A stretch of 64,000 nt of DNA from an uncultured Algibacter sp. (GTDB taxonomy: Bacteria > Bacteroidota > Bacteroidia > Flavobacteriales > Flavobacteriaceae), in NCBI RefSeq assembly GCF_947487575.1, contig NZ_CANKXG010000009.1, positions 1 through 64,000 of the forward strand. The letters are read 5' to 3'. Made by a program: the position numbers and the translations under genes. Shown here piece after piece: positions 33,250-41,541 of the stretch; position 1 is the first letter of the stretch; each line of letters begins with the position of its first letter. The notes under the pieces were generated by a model. The model ran no database searches, had not been told where the DNA came from, and worked only from the letters and a program-made list of their open reading frames with translations.

Positions 33250-36033
33250 TTAAAGTTTCTCTTTTAAATACGTTCCTGTTTCGGAAGCTTTTATTTTTAC
33301 GATTTCTTCGGGAGTGCCATGAGCAACAAGGTTTCCGCCTTTTTCGCCGCCTGTTGGGCCAAGGTCGATAATGTAATCGGCACATTTTATTAAATCTATA
33401 TTGTGCTCCACAACAATAATAGAGTGTCCTTTTTCAATTAAAGCGTTAAAGGATTTTAGGAGTTTTTGAATATCGTGGAAATGTAAGCCTGTTGTGGGTT
33501 CGTCGAAAATAAAAAGAGCTTTGTCTTTGTTGTTTCCTTTGCCTAAAAAAGAGGCGAGTTTGATGCGTTGGGCTTCGCCACCAGAAAGGGTAGACGAGCT
33601 TTGCCCTAAAGTAACATAGCCCAGACCAACATCTTGAAGTGGCTGTAGTTTATTTTTGATTTTTGTTTGTTCTGTGGCTTCGAAAAACGTTATGGCATCA
33701 TCGATGGTTGAGTTAAGGATATCGTCAATATTTTTATCTGCAAAAGTGACTTCTAGTACTTCTTTTTTAAAGCGTTTGCCTTTACAGTTTTCGCATTCTA
33801 AATGCACATCTGCCATAAACTGCATTTCAATGGTTACTTGACCTTCGCCTTTACAAGTCTCACAGCGTCCGCCATCTACATTAAAAGAAAAGTGTTTGGC
33901 TTGATAGTTTCTTATGGCGCTTAATTTCTGTTTTGAGAATAGGGCGCGAATATCATCATAGGCCTTAATATAGGTTACAGGATTTGATCTTGATGACCTG
34001 CCGATTGGATTTTGGTCAACGAATTCGATATGATTTATGCTACTAAAATTACCTTTTAAAGCTGTGAATTGTCCTGGTTTGTCGCTAAAGTCGGTTAGTT
34101 TTTTTTGAAGTGCTGGGAATAATATTTTTTTAACTAATGTACTTTTTCCGCTACCAGAAACTCCTGTGATAACGGTTAGCATGCCTAGCGGAAAGGTGAC
34201 ATCGATATTTTTTAGGTTGTTTTCGCGAGCTCCAATAATATCGACATGGTATTTTGATGTCCTTCTAGTTTTAGGTACTTTAATTTTTAACTCTTCATTT
34301 AAGTATTTGGCTGTTAGAGATTCTGAAGCCAAAATATTGGCATAAGTACCTTCTGCCACAACATGACCCCCAAAGGTGCCTGCTTCTGGACCAATATCTA
34401 TAATAGTGTCTGCGGCTTTCATAATATCCTCATCATGCTCAACTACAATTACTGTATTTCCTAAATCGCGCAAAGATTTTAAAACTAAAATTAAGCGCTC
34501 GGTATCTTTTGGATGTAGACCTATACTAGGTTCGTCAAGAATATACATGGAGCCTACCAGGCTGCTACCTAAAGAGGTTGCTAGATTAATGCGCTGACTT
34601 TCTCCTCCAGAAAGTGTATTTGATTTTCTGTTTAAGGTTAGGTAGTCTAGGCCTACATTGCTAAGAAAAGATAATCGGTTATTTATTTCCTTTAATAGTC
34701 TCTTAGCTATTTGCGTGTCGTAATCGTTTAATTCGAGTTGTTTAAAGAAGCTTGTGAGTTTGTCTAATGGTATTTCAACCAAATCGGTTATGGTGGCACC
34801 TGCAATTTTTACATAATTGGCTTCCGTTCTTAAGCGCTTACCATTACAGGTTTTGCATTTTGTTTTTCCGCGGTAACGCGATAACATGACGCGGTTTTGG
34901 ATTTTATAAGCTTTAGATTCTAGTTCTTTGAAAAAAGAATTCAGTCCTTCAAAGTGTTTATTGCCTGTCCATACTAATTTTTTTTGCGCTTCTGTTAGCT
35001 CAAAAAACGGTTTGTGTATTGGAAAATCAAATTTATGAGAATTGTTTACCAGTTGGTCTTTATACCAGCTCATGCTTTCTCCGCGCCACGGAAAAATGGC
35101 ACTTTCGTAAATAGAGAGCCCAGTGTTGGGGATAACTAAATCGTCATCAATACCTATAATATCTCCGTAGCCTTCACATTTAGGGCAGGCGCCGTAAGGA
35201 TTGTTAAAGCTGAATAAATGTACATTGGGTTCTAAAAAAGTAATGCCATCTAATTCGAATTTATTGCTAAAAGGGTGTTGTTTTTTAGTGCTTAATATCT
35301 CAATGATGCATTCGCCTTTGCCTTCAAAAAAAGCTGTTTGAACGGCATCAGCTAGTCGGTTATAAAAATTTTCTTCATTTTTAGTGATAACTCTATCAAC
35401 CACTAACGAAACTGGCTCTTTTTCTGAAACAGACTGCGCTTCGTCAATTCTTAAAACAGAATCTTTAACTTTTATTCTAGCATAACCCTGCTGTTGAAGT
35501 GTTTTAAGTTTGTCTGCCATCGTTCGTCCTTCTTCTAAATAAATAGGAGCGAGGAGTAGTAGTTTTTCGCCTTCTTCAAATGTTTTTAAATAATTTAAAA
35601 CATCTGTAACAGTATCTTTCTTTACTTCTAATCCGGAAACAGGAGCGTATGTTTTTCCTATTCTTGCAAATAATAGTTTTAAGTAATCGTAAATTTCTGT
35701 TGTTGTGCCAACTGTTGAACGCGGATTGGTGGAATTTACTTTTTGCTCAATAGCAATAGCAGGAGCAATGCCTTTAATGTAATCTACTTTTGGTTTGTTT
35801 AATCGGCCTAAAAATTGACGCGCATAACTCGATAAGCTTTCTACATAGCGTCTTTGTCCTTCCGCGTAAAGCGTGTCGAACGCCAAGCTAGACTTTCCTG
35901 AACCTGATAACCCAGTAATAACTACGAGTTTGTTTCTAGGAATCACAACATCAATATTTTTTAAATTATGCAGTTTCGCACCTTTAATAATGATGTTTTC
36001 TTTTGGATTTACTTCAGAAAGAATGGTGTTCAT
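33250..36033 (-). CDS. uvrA: excinuclease ABC subunit A
   Basis: The damage-sensing ATPase of nucleotide excision repair; a dimer loads UvrB at lesions. The 927-residue length is normal. Both ABC modules are complete: Walker A GLSGSGKSSLAF near 42 and GVSGSGKSTL near 622, signature LSGGESQRI and LSGGEAQRI, and Walker B YILDEPSIGLH and FIFDEPTTGLH. Zinc sites are CPKCEGYG, CKTCNGKR and CETCKGEG with CENCKGKR. The UvrB-binding region IAPAIAIEQK is present. It is monocistronic. No SOS box was sought, because LexA sites in this phylum are poorly known to me. Confidence 0.97.
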   Translation of the reverse strand: MNTILSEVNPKENIIIKGAKLHNLKNIDVVIPRNKLVVITGLSGSGKSSLAFDTLYAEGQRRYVESLSSYARQFLGRLNKPKVDYIKGIAPAIAIEQKVNSTNPRSTVGTTTEIYDYLKLLFARIGKTYAPVSGLEVKKDTVTDVLNYLKTFEEGEKLLLLAPIYLEEGRTMADKLKTLQQQGYARIKVKDSVLRIDEAQSVSEKEPVSLVVDRVITKNEENFYNRLADAVQTAFFEGKGECIIEILSTKKQHPFSNKFELDGITFLEPNVHLFSFNNPYGACPKCEGYGDIIGIDDDLVIPNTGLSIYESAIFPWRGESMSWYKDQLVNNSHKFDFPIHKPFFELTEAQKKLVWTGNKHFEGLNSFFKELESKAYKIQNRVMLSRYRGKTKCKTCNGKRLRTEANYVKIAGATITDLVEIPLDKLTSFFKQLELNDYDTQIAKRLLKEINNRLSFLSNVGLDYLTLNRKSNTLSGGESQRINLATSLGSSLVGSMYILDEPSIGLHPKDTERLILVLKSLRDLGNTVIVVEHDEDIMKAADTIIDIGPEAGTFGGHVVAEGTYANILASESLTAKYLNEELKIKVPKTRRTSKYHVDIIGARENNLKNIDVTFPLGMLTVITGVSGSGKSTLVKKILFPALQKKLTDFSDKPGQFTALKGNFSSINHIEFVDQNPIGRSSRSNPVTYIKAYDDIRALFSKQKLSAIRNYQAKHFSFNVDGGRCETCKGEGQVTIEMQFMADVHLECENCKGKRFKKEVLEVTFADKNIDDILNSTIDDAITFFEATEQTKIKNKLQPLQDVGLGYVTLGQSSSTLSGGEAQRIKLASFLGKGNNKDKALFIFDEPTTGLHFHDIQKLLKSFNALIEKGHSIIVVEHNIDLIKCADYIIDLGPTGGEKGGNLVAHGTPEEIVKIKASETGTYLKEKL

Positions 36034-36128
36034 AGGTTTTTAAGGGAATAGTTTGCAAAGATAATACAAGTCAACGAGCATAAAAAATTACCGTTTATCG
36101 AATAAATGGTTAAAAAAAGATAAGAATC

Positions 36129-36161
36129 TTTGCTTTTTAGGAACGATTGTTGTTATATTTG
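36129..36161 (+). promoter_or_regulatory. promoter of the ECF sigma factor gene
   Basis: TTTG (36129-36132), 21 bases, then TATATTTG (36154-36161): both elements of the Bacteroidota housekeeping promoter (-33 TTTG, -7 TAnnTTTG) at the right spacing. A leader of about 100 bases follows. Confidence 0.6.
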
Positions 36162-36203
36162 GAGTTATTAACAACTTCAAAAACACGCGTCTATAGCATA
36201 AAA

Positions 36204-36262
36204 TTACTTTTAAACTTAATAACCCCAAGCACCGAAGACAATATTTCGTGCATTAAAAGTAA
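36204..36262 (+). promoter_or_regulatory. structured leader just before the ECF sigma factor start codon
   Basis: A perfect 10-bp stem, TTACTTTTAA (36204-36213) with TTAAAAGTAA (36253-36262), encloses a second stem, GCACCGAA (36229-36236) with TTCGTGC (36245-36251; one bulged C). The outer stem ends five bases before the ATG at 36268, so folding would crowd the ribosome-loading region. Confidence 0.5.
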
Positions 36263-36267
36263 ATATT

Positions 36268-36852
36268 ATGCAAAAAGAACTTATTACAGATGCCACTCTA
36301 GTTAGTTACTACATTAAAGGAGACGAAAGAGCTTTAGAAACGCTTATAAAAAGGCATAAACAAAGGATTTACAGTTTTATTTATTCTAAAGTATATGATA
36401 GAGATGTCGCTGAAGATATTTTTCAAGATACTTTTATTAAAGTAATTCGTACGCTTAAGCGAGGTGCTTATAATGAGGAAGGTAAGTTTTTACCTTGGGT
36501 AATGCGTATATCTCATAATTTAGTAATTGATTTCTTTAGGAAGAACAATAGGATGCCTAAATTCGATAATACAGGTGAGTTTAGTATTTTTTCGGTGTTA
36601 AGTGATCCCGAGTTGAATGCTGAAAAAACGATTATTAAAGAGCAGGTTGAAAATGACGTAAGACGATTGGTTGACGAACTTCCTGAAGATCAAAAAGAGG
36701 TTTTAATGATGCGTATTTATAATGATATGAGCTTTAAGGAAATATCGGATAGGACAGGAGTTAGTATCAATACGGCTCTAGGAAGAATGCGTTATGCATT
36801 GATAAATTTAAGAAAGATAATAGATAAGCATAATATTGTGTTAACCAACTAG
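36268..36852 (+). CDS. ECF-type RNA polymerase sigma factor
   Basis: A 194-residue sigma-70 family protein with only regions 2 and 4. Region 2 is seen in LIKRHKQRIYSFIYSKVYDRDVAEDIFQDTFIKVI and FLPWVMRISHNLVIDFFRK. Region 4 is DELPEDQKEVLMMRIYNDMSFKEISDRTGVSINTALGRMRYALINLRK. No membrane anti-sigma gene follows; instead a 48-residue soluble protein gene lies 57 bases downstream. This constitutively placed ECF type, with its small partner, is common in Flavobacteriaceae as I recall. Its leader contains a stem-loop touching the start, which suggests translational control. Confidence 0.92.
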   Translation: MQKELITDATLVSYYIKGDERALETLIKRHKQRIYSFIYSKVYDRDVAEDIFQDTFIKVIRTLKRGAYNEEGKFLPWVMRISHNLVIDFFRKNNRMPKFDNTGEFSIFSVLSDPELNAEKTIIKEQVENDVRRLVDELPEDQKEVLMMRIYNDMSFKEISDRTGVSINTALGRMRYALINLRKIIDKHNIVLTN

Positions 36853-36909
36853 TGCAATAAAGTGAAATTTGCTGCGTTATTAGTTTGAATTAACCCTTAA
36901 ATTAATAAA

Positions 36910-37056
36910 ATGGCAAAAATTTACTCTGAAAATTCTATTAAAAATATAGAAAACCTTGAACCGCGAGAGGAAACGGTTAATTTTCTTCTAAATTACTCTA
37001 AGGCTTTAAGTATTATAAATTGTAATAAAATGAAGTTTGAAGCGCTTCTAAATTAA
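36910..37056 (+). CDS. 48-residue protein downstream of the ECF sigma gene
   Basis: Begins MAKIYSENSIKNIENLEPRE and ends MKFEALLN. It is soluble and helical, with an acidic middle and no membrane segment. The sequence looks coding (good third-position pattern and a clear stop followed by a terminator) and is of a type I associate with the gene after this sigma factor in other Flavobacteriaceae. It probably shares the sigma gene's transcript. A role as a small partner or regulator of the sigma factor is a fair hypothesis without direct proof. Confidence 0.7.
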   Translation: MAKIYSENSIKNIENLEPREETVNFLLNYSKALSIINCNKMKFEALLN

Positions 37057-37064
37057 GTTTTATG

Positions 37065-37097
37065 AAAGTCCTGGTTTTTTAAAATCAGGACTTTTTT
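37065..37097. terminator. terminator between the 48-residue protein gene and nth
   Basis: AAAGTCCTG (37065-37073) and CAGGACTTT (37086-37094) pair around a 12-base T/A-rich loop, followed by T-runs. It overlaps the end of the nth gene. Confidence 0.7.
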
Positions 37098-37744
37098 GAT
37101 TTGTAATAATCGTCTAAAACCGACTGTCTTCCAATAGTTTTAGTAATAATATCTTTATTTAAATCCCATCCGCGAGCTGGGGAATATTCGCGTCCGTACC
37201 AAATAATTTGAAGGTGTAAATCGTTCCATAGTTCTTTTGGGAACAAGCGTTTTGCATCTTTTTCGGTTTGAACCACGTTCTTTCCATTAGTTAAATTCCA
37301 TCGGTACATTAATCTGTGAATATGGGTATCTACTGGAAACGCTGGTACATCAAAAGCTTGAGACATGACTACACTGGCTGTTTTATGGCCTACGGCTGGT
37401 AATTCTTCTAAAGCCTCAAAGCTCTGAGGAACTTCGCCATTATGTTTGTCTATAAGTATCTTTGATAAGCCGTAAATACCCTTGCTTTTCATTGGGGAAA
37501 GTCCACATGGTTTGATAATTTCTTTTATTTCATCTACGGATAATTTAATCATATCGTATGGGTTGTCCGCTTCAGCAAAAAGAATTGGTGTTATTTTATT
37601 CACTCTTACATCGGTACATTGAGCAGATAGTAAAACAGCTACTAATAAAGTATATGGGTCTTTATGGTCTAAAGGAATAGGGATTTCTGGATAAAGTTTG
37701 TAAAGTGTGTTAATAACAAAATTCACCTTCTCTTTCTTAGTCAT
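37085..37744 (-). CDS. nth: endonuclease III-like DNA glycosylase lacking the iron-sulfur cluster
   Basis: A base-excision glycosylase/AP lyase removing oxidised pyrimidines. The 219-residue protein has the helix-hairpin-helix LPAVGHKTASVV with catalytic Lys121, and Asp139 in FPVDTHIHR. LLSAQCTD is the usual N-terminal signature. The C-terminus normally carries four cysteines (Cx6Cx2Cx5C) for a [4Fe-4S] cluster. Here the corresponding segment reads GREYSPARGWDLNKDIITKT, and the only cysteines in the protein are Cys43 and Cys80, so the cluster must be absent. It is divergent from bcp with 36 bases between start codons. Confidence 0.9.
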   Translation of the reverse strand: MTKKEKVNFVINTLYKLYPEIPIPLDHKDPYTLLVAVLLSAQCTDVRVNKITPILFAEADNPYDMIKLSVDEIKEIIKPCGLSPMKSKGIYGLSKILIDKHNGEVPQSFEALEELPAVGHKTASVVMSQAFDVPAFPVDTHIHRLMYRWNLTNGKNVVQTEKDAKRLFPKELWNDLHLQIIWYGREYSPARGWDLNKDIITKTIGRQSVLDDYYKSKKS

Positions 37745-37750
37745 AAATTG

Positions 37751-37758
37751 TATTTTTG
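37751..37758 (+). promoter_or_regulatory. candidate -7 box of bcp
   Basis: TATTTTTG fits TAnnTTTG and lies 22 bases before the bcp start codon, in the short spacer with nth. Confidence 0.45.
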
Positions 37759-37780
37759 GTAAAAAATCAAAGTTAAGACT

Positions 37781-38233
37781 ATGAACACATTAAAACAAGG
37801 TGATGCTGTGCCTAATTTTACAGCAAAAGATGAGCAAGGAAATACAATTTCTTTAAGTGATTATAAAGAAAAAAAACTAGTTGTGTTCTTTTACCCTAAA
37901 GCAAGTACACCTGGCTGTACTGTTGAAGCCTGTAATTTAAGAGATAATTATGCGGCTCTTCAAGCTCAGGGTTATGAGTTATTAGGTGTTAGTGCTGATT
38001 CAGCAAAACGACAATCTAATTTTAAAAACAAATATGAATTTCCTTTTCCGCTTCTTGCAGATGAGGATAAAACTGTTATTAATGCTTTTGGTGTTTGGGG
38101 TCCAAAAAAGTTTATGGGAAGGGAGTATGATGGCATACATAGAATGACGTTTTTAATTAATGAAGAAGGTGTAGTTGAGCGCGTTATTGAAAAAGTAAAA
38201 ACTAAAGATCATGCAGCTCAAATATTGGCATAA
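37781..38233 (+). CDS. bcp: thiol peroxidase of the Bcp/PrxQ type
   Basis: A 150-residue atypical 2-Cys peroxiredoxin that reduces hydrogen and alkyl peroxides with thioredoxin. FYPKASTPGCTVEACNLRD holds peroxidatic Cys46 and resolving Cys51 five residues apart, the PrxQ alpha-2-helix arrangement. The rest (LLGVSADSAKRQSNFKNKYEFPFPLLADED, FMGREYDGIHRMTFLINEEG) is standard. It is transcribed divergently from nth, so peroxide defence and oxidative DNA repair genes share a spacer. A strong terminator follows. Confidence 0.95.
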   Translation: MNTLKQGDAVPNFTAKDEQGNTISLSDYKEKKLVVFFYPKASTPGCTVEACNLRDNYAALQAQGYELLGVSADSAKRQSNFKNKYEFPFPLLADEDKTVINAFGVWGPKKFMGREYDGIHRMTFLINEEGVVERVIEKVKTKDHAAQILA

Positions 38234-38234
38234 A

Positions 38235-38262
38235 AAAACGGCTATTTTTAAATAGCCGTTTT
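38235..38262. terminator. bidirectional terminator after bcp
   Basis: A perfect 13-bp inverted repeat, AAAACGGCTATTT, with a TT centre; it starts two bases after the bcp stop and faces the convergent 491-residue protein gene. Confidence 0.85.
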
Positions 38263-38269
38263 AAATTTT

Positions 38270-39745
38270 TTATTTCTTCTTCTGGGGTTTTCGCCTGCTT
38301 AGTGTTAAAGGTCTTCTGGTGTAGCCAAACAATCTGTAATCTTTAATTAATTCGGCAGTGCCCTCAGGAATCATGTCTTCCCAGCCTTTCTCATCTTCAG
38401 TAATCATTCTTAAAATTTCTCTTGAGAATATATTCATAATACTCTCGTCGTAATCTTTAATGTCAATAACTTTTCCGTTGTATTTAAAGAATTTATATAG
38501 TTCTTTCATACGTGGATAAACTTTTAAGTTTTCACTATTAATAAGTTCGCCAGTTTTCGCATCTTTCATAGGGTATAGGTAAACTTTTAAATCTTTAAAG
38601 AATAGTTTACCGAAAGCTTCAAGTATGCCTCCGCTAATGTGTCTGTAGTACTTTTCGTCAAAAATATCAATTAAGTTACTTACTCCCATGGCAAGTCCCA
38701 TGCGTGCTTTTGTGTAGTTTGAAAAATACTCTACAACCTTAAAGTATTCTTGAAAGTTAGATATCATAACAGATTGTCCTAGAGAGCATAATAAGTCTGC
38801 TCTATCAATAAAATCCTGCTCGTCAATTTCGCCTTCAGCTCTTAAATTAGAGAGTGTAATTTCAAAAACTACAACAGTTTTCTTTTCGTCAACTTTATTT
38901 TCCTTAATAAACATTTCATATGATTTCTCATACATTGCCATGTTTACTTTAGTAACTGGTCTAAAACTTCCGCGTAAGGCTAAAATATTTTTCTTGTAGA
39001 ATATTCGAGCTGGTAAAACATTTGTTCCATCTGGACCAAACATTACGGCGTCAGTCATGCCGTTTTTTACTAATTGTAAACTCATTAGCCTGTTATCTAT
39101 GTTTTCGAAAACAGGGCCAGAGAAGTTTATGGTGTCTATTTCAATTTGGTCTTTATCTAAATGGTCGTATAGATAGCGCAGTAGTTTTTTGGGTTCATTG
39201 TATTTGTAAAACGCTCCATAGATTAAATTTGTTCCTAATATGCCTAGTGTTTCTTGTTGTAGTCTGGCGTCAGTTTCTTTAAAGCGAACGTGAAGAATGA
39301 TTTCATTGTAATCGCCACTAGATTCAACTTGGTATTTAATTCCTACCCAACCATGGCCTTTAAATTGTTTTGCAAAATCAATAGTAGCAACTGTGTTGGC
39401 GTAAGTAAAAAATATTTTATTCGGGTTTTTTTCACGAGTTAACCTGTTTTCCATGAGGTTCATTTCATGAGTAAGCATTTTTCTTAAACGTGCTTCAGTT
39501 ACGTAGCGACCATCATCTTCGGCGCCATAAATGGCGTCGCTAAAATCTTTGTCATAAGCAGACATGGCTTTTGCGATAGTACCCGATGCGCCACCAGCTC
39601 TAAAAAAATGACGACAAGTTTCTTGTCCTGCGCCAATTTCAGCAAATGATCCGTAGATGTTTTCGTTTAAGTTTATTCGGAGTGCTTTGGATTTTAAAGA
39701 AGGGATATCGTTAAATTCTTTATCTCCGGTAATGGCAATTTCCAT
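38270..39745 (-). CDS. conserved protein of unknown function, 491 residues
   Basis: A long soluble protein, without signal peptide or membrane helices, that I recognise only as a conserved family in Bacteroidota. Notable blocks are INLNENIYGSFAEIGAGQE near the N-terminus, FFRAGGASGTIAKAMSAYDKDFSD (about 47-70), KFFFTYANTVATIDF-like FFTYANTVATIDF (about 111-123), FKGHGWVGIKYQ, and a basic C-terminus RRPLTLSRRKPQKKK. Homologues are often labelled nicotinate-nucleotide adenylyltransferase or TonB receptor, but the (H/T)xGH nucleotide-transferase motif is absent, and so is any beta-barrel, so both labels look wrong. The strong conservation of Gly-rich N-terminal motifs suggests an enzyme. Confidence 0.75.
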   Translation of the reverse strand: MEIAITGDKEFNDIPSLKSKALRINLNENIYGSFAEIGAGQETCRHFFRAGGASGTIAKAMSAYDKDFSDAIYGAEDDGRYVTEARLRKMLTHEMNLMENRLTREKNPNKIFFTYANTVATIDFAKQFKGHGWVGIKYQVESSGDYNEIILHVRFKETDARLQQETLGILGTNLIYGAFYKYNEPKKLLRYLYDHLDKDQIEIDTINFSGPVFENIDNRLMSLQLVKNGMTDAVMFGPDGTNVLPARIFYKKNILALRGSFRPVTKVNMAMYEKSYEMFIKENKVDEKKTVVVFEITLSNLRAEGEIDEQDFIDRADLLCSLGQSVMISNFQEYFKVVEYFSNYTKARMGLAMGVSNLIDIFDEKYYRHISGGILEAFGKLFFKDLKVYLYPMKDAKTGELINSENLKVYPRMKELYKFFKYNGKVIDIKDYDESIMNIFSREILRMITEDEKGWEDMIPEGTAELIKDYRLFGYTRRPLTLSRRKPQKKK

Positions 39746-39812
39746 ATTTATATAGGTTAGATCATGTATTTACAAAGGTATCAAATATGTACAGCAAACA
39801 AAAAAATAAACT

Positions 39813-39820
39813 TATTTTTG
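39813..39820 (+). promoter_or_regulatory. candidate -7 box of the MBL hydrolase gene
   Basis: TATTTTTG fits TAnnTTTG; it lies 17 bases upstream of the TTG start codon. Confidence 0.4.
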
Positions 39821-39837
39821 TGTAAAATTTTAGATTT

Positions 39838-40602
39838 TTGAAAATTACATTTCTTGGTACTGGAACATCTCAAGGAATTCCTATTATTGGGAGCGATCAT
39901 CCCGTTTGTTTAAGTAATAATTCAAAGGATAAGCGTTTGCGGGTTTCTATTCTGGTAGAATGGGGTGAATGCACGTATGTTGTGGATTGTGGTCCAGATT
40001 TTCGGTATCAAATGTTGCGAGAAAACGTAAAACGTATAGATGGTATTTTGTTTACACATGAGCACTCCGACCACGTAGTTGGTTTTGATGATATTAGGCC
40101 TTTTTATTTCAAGCAAGGTGATGTGTCTATTTATGCTCATAAGCGTGTTATTAAATCGTTGAAGCAGCGTTTTGATTATGTTTTTAAAAAAGAAAATAGA
40201 TATCCTGGGGCTCCTAAGGTAAAAGCTAATAGAATAAAAAAAAATAAATCTTTTGATTTGAAGGGATTAGAGGTTATTCCTGTTAATGGTAAGCATGCTA
40301 AGCTTCAGGTTTTTGGTTTTAGATTTAAGGATTTTGCATATTTAACAGATATGAAAACAGTTTCTGATAAAGAAATTAAAAAGATTAAAAACGTTAAAGT
40401 ATTGGTTGTTAATGCGCTGAGAATTCAGTCGCATCAATCACATTTTAATTTGGAAGAGGCTTTAGCGTTTATAGATAAAGTTAGTCCTGAAACAGCTTAT
40501 TTGACTCATATTAGTCATTTGCTAGGTTTTCATGATGAAGTTGAGCAATTGTTGCCAAAACATGTGTTTTTGGCTTATGACGGATTAAAAATAACAGTTT
40601 AA
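39838..40602 (+). CDS. metallo-beta-lactamase-fold hydrolase, PhnP-like
   Basis: A 254-residue cytoplasmic metallohydrolase. The metal site is FTHEHSDHVVG (His74, His76, Asp78, His79), with further ligands in NGKHAKLQV and YLTDM, and the final histidine in THISHLLGFHDEV. The N-terminus FLGTGTSQGIPIIGSDHPVC with paired Cys-Asp-His features resembles the PhnP subgroup of cyclic-phosphate phosphodiesterases and related oligonucleotide phosphodiesterases. No phn gene is nearby, so the substrate is open. It starts with TTG, and a 166-residue protein gene follows after 12 bases. Confidence 0.85.
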   Translation: MKITFLGTGTSQGIPIIGSDHPVCLSNNSKDKRLRVSILVEWGECTYVVDCGPDFRYQMLRENVKRIDGILFTHEHSDHVVGFDDIRPFYFKQGDVSIYAHKRVIKSLKQRFDYVFKKENRYPGAPKVKANRIKKNKSFDLKGLEVIPVNGKHAKLQVFGFRFKDFAYLTDMKTVSDKEIKKIKNVKVLVVNALRIQSHQSHFNLEEALAFIDKVSPETAYLTHISHLLGFHDEVEQLLPKHVFLAYDGLKITV

Positions 40603-40614
40603 ATCATAGTAAGA

Positions 40615-41115
40615 ATGAAACAAAGAATTTTTATGTATTTATTTGTATTTGCGGCATTATTGGTTTTGTTTCAATATGTAAGCGCAAAACGTATTTTTGA
40701 AGACATAAATAAAAAGCTAGCTACAAGCGAGTCTCAATTGGAAATATATAAAGATTCTGTAGCTGCTTTGCAAAACGATATTCTGGAGGTATCACATTTT
40801 AACTTAGATAGAAATGAAGATGCTATTAGTTATTTTGAAGATGAAGGCTATGAAATAGATGAGTTGATTCCTTTTATAAAAGATGAGTTATATAAATTAA
40901 ATGAAGTGAAAGGTGAGCATCCTATAATCCCATATGCTGCTAGTGAAGGCAGGAAAATGCTTTTAAATACAGTAAAAATGCTAAATCATAAATGGATAGT
41001 AGCAGATTTTTCAGATGGGGAGTTTTGGGGAGAGATTTTTTTAACGTATGAGATTACGGATAAAAAGGAATTGAAGTTTAATCTGGTTGAGTACTTTTTG
41101 TATCCTTTTGATTAG
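40615..41115 (+). CDS. membrane-anchored coiled-coil protein of unknown function
   Basis: 166 residues. Residues about 5-22 form one membrane helix (FMYLFVFAALLVLFQYV). Residues 25-60 look like a coiled coil (IFEDINKKLATSESQLEIYKDSVAALQNDI). The C-terminal domain includes MLNHKWIVADFSDGEFWGEIFLTYEI. It is probably inner-membrane anchored with the domain in the periplasm. I associate this type with the gene following the MBL hydrolase in other flavobacteria; co-transcription is likely because only 12 bases separate them. No function can be assigned. Confidence 0.7.
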   Translation: MKQRIFMYLFVFAALLVLFQYVSAKRIFEDINKKLATSESQLEIYKDSVAALQNDILEVSHFNLDRNEDAISYFEDEGYEIDELIPFIKDELYKLNEVKGEHPIIPYAASEGRKMLLNTVKMLNHKWIVADFSDGEFWGEIFLTYEITDKKELKFNLVEYFLYPFD

Positions 41116-41119
41116 GGGG

Positions 41120-41503
41120 TTATTCGATTTTATAAGCAATACCTTTTTCTTTCCGTTTCTTTTCGCCTTCGTTGAAAGAGGCTTTAGAGTATTCAAAAGT
41201 GTAGGAGCTGTCTGTGGTTGTTAGTATCTTCATGTGAATTGGGTCTTTTTCCGAAATAGACACAGGGTTTATTTTATATAGCACAAACTCACAATTGTTT
41301 ATCCATTTTACCTCAGAACTATCTGTTTTTCCGTCGTAAAAATTAATACTATAGCGTTCTGTTCTTTTAAAGTTACCGCTTTTAGCAACACCATCCACAG
41401 TGTAATCAAAGCGAAATGAACCGGTTTTGTAATCCGTGCAGTCTCTGGTTGTTTCGTAACAGCTAGTTAGGCTCAATAGAGCTATAAAAAATAATAACTT
41501 CAT
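41120..41503 (-). CDS. small lipoprotein of unknown function
   Basis: 127 residues with a lipobox LLSLTSC (Cys15). After the lipid cysteine comes YETTRDCTDYKTGSFRFDYTVDG, then beta-rich sequence ending GIAYKIE. Four cysteines might form a disulfide between Cys22 and the one in WINNCEFVLYK. The family appears widespread in flavobacteria, sometimes mislabelled as topoisomerase IV; nothing in it supports that. It lies convergent with the previous gene, four bases apart, with no obvious terminator. Confidence 0.7.
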   Translation of the reverse strand: MKLLFFIALLSLTSCYETTRDCTDYKTGSFRFDYTVDGVAKSGNFKRTERYSINFYDGKTDSSEVKWINNCEFVLYKINPVSISEKDPIHMKILTTTDSSYTFEYSKASFNEGEKKRKEKGIAYKIE

Positions 41504-41541
41504 GATGTAATATTGAATTGCAAATTTAATAAACTATGTAA

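Noticed and set aside
38270-39745. Nicotinate-nucleotide adenylyltransferase
   Set aside because: No (H/T)xGH or ISSTxxR motif and the length is more than twice that of NadD.
41120-41503. DNA topoisomerase IV subunit
   Set aside because: A 127-residue lipoprotein with a lipobox cannot be a topoisomerase subunit.
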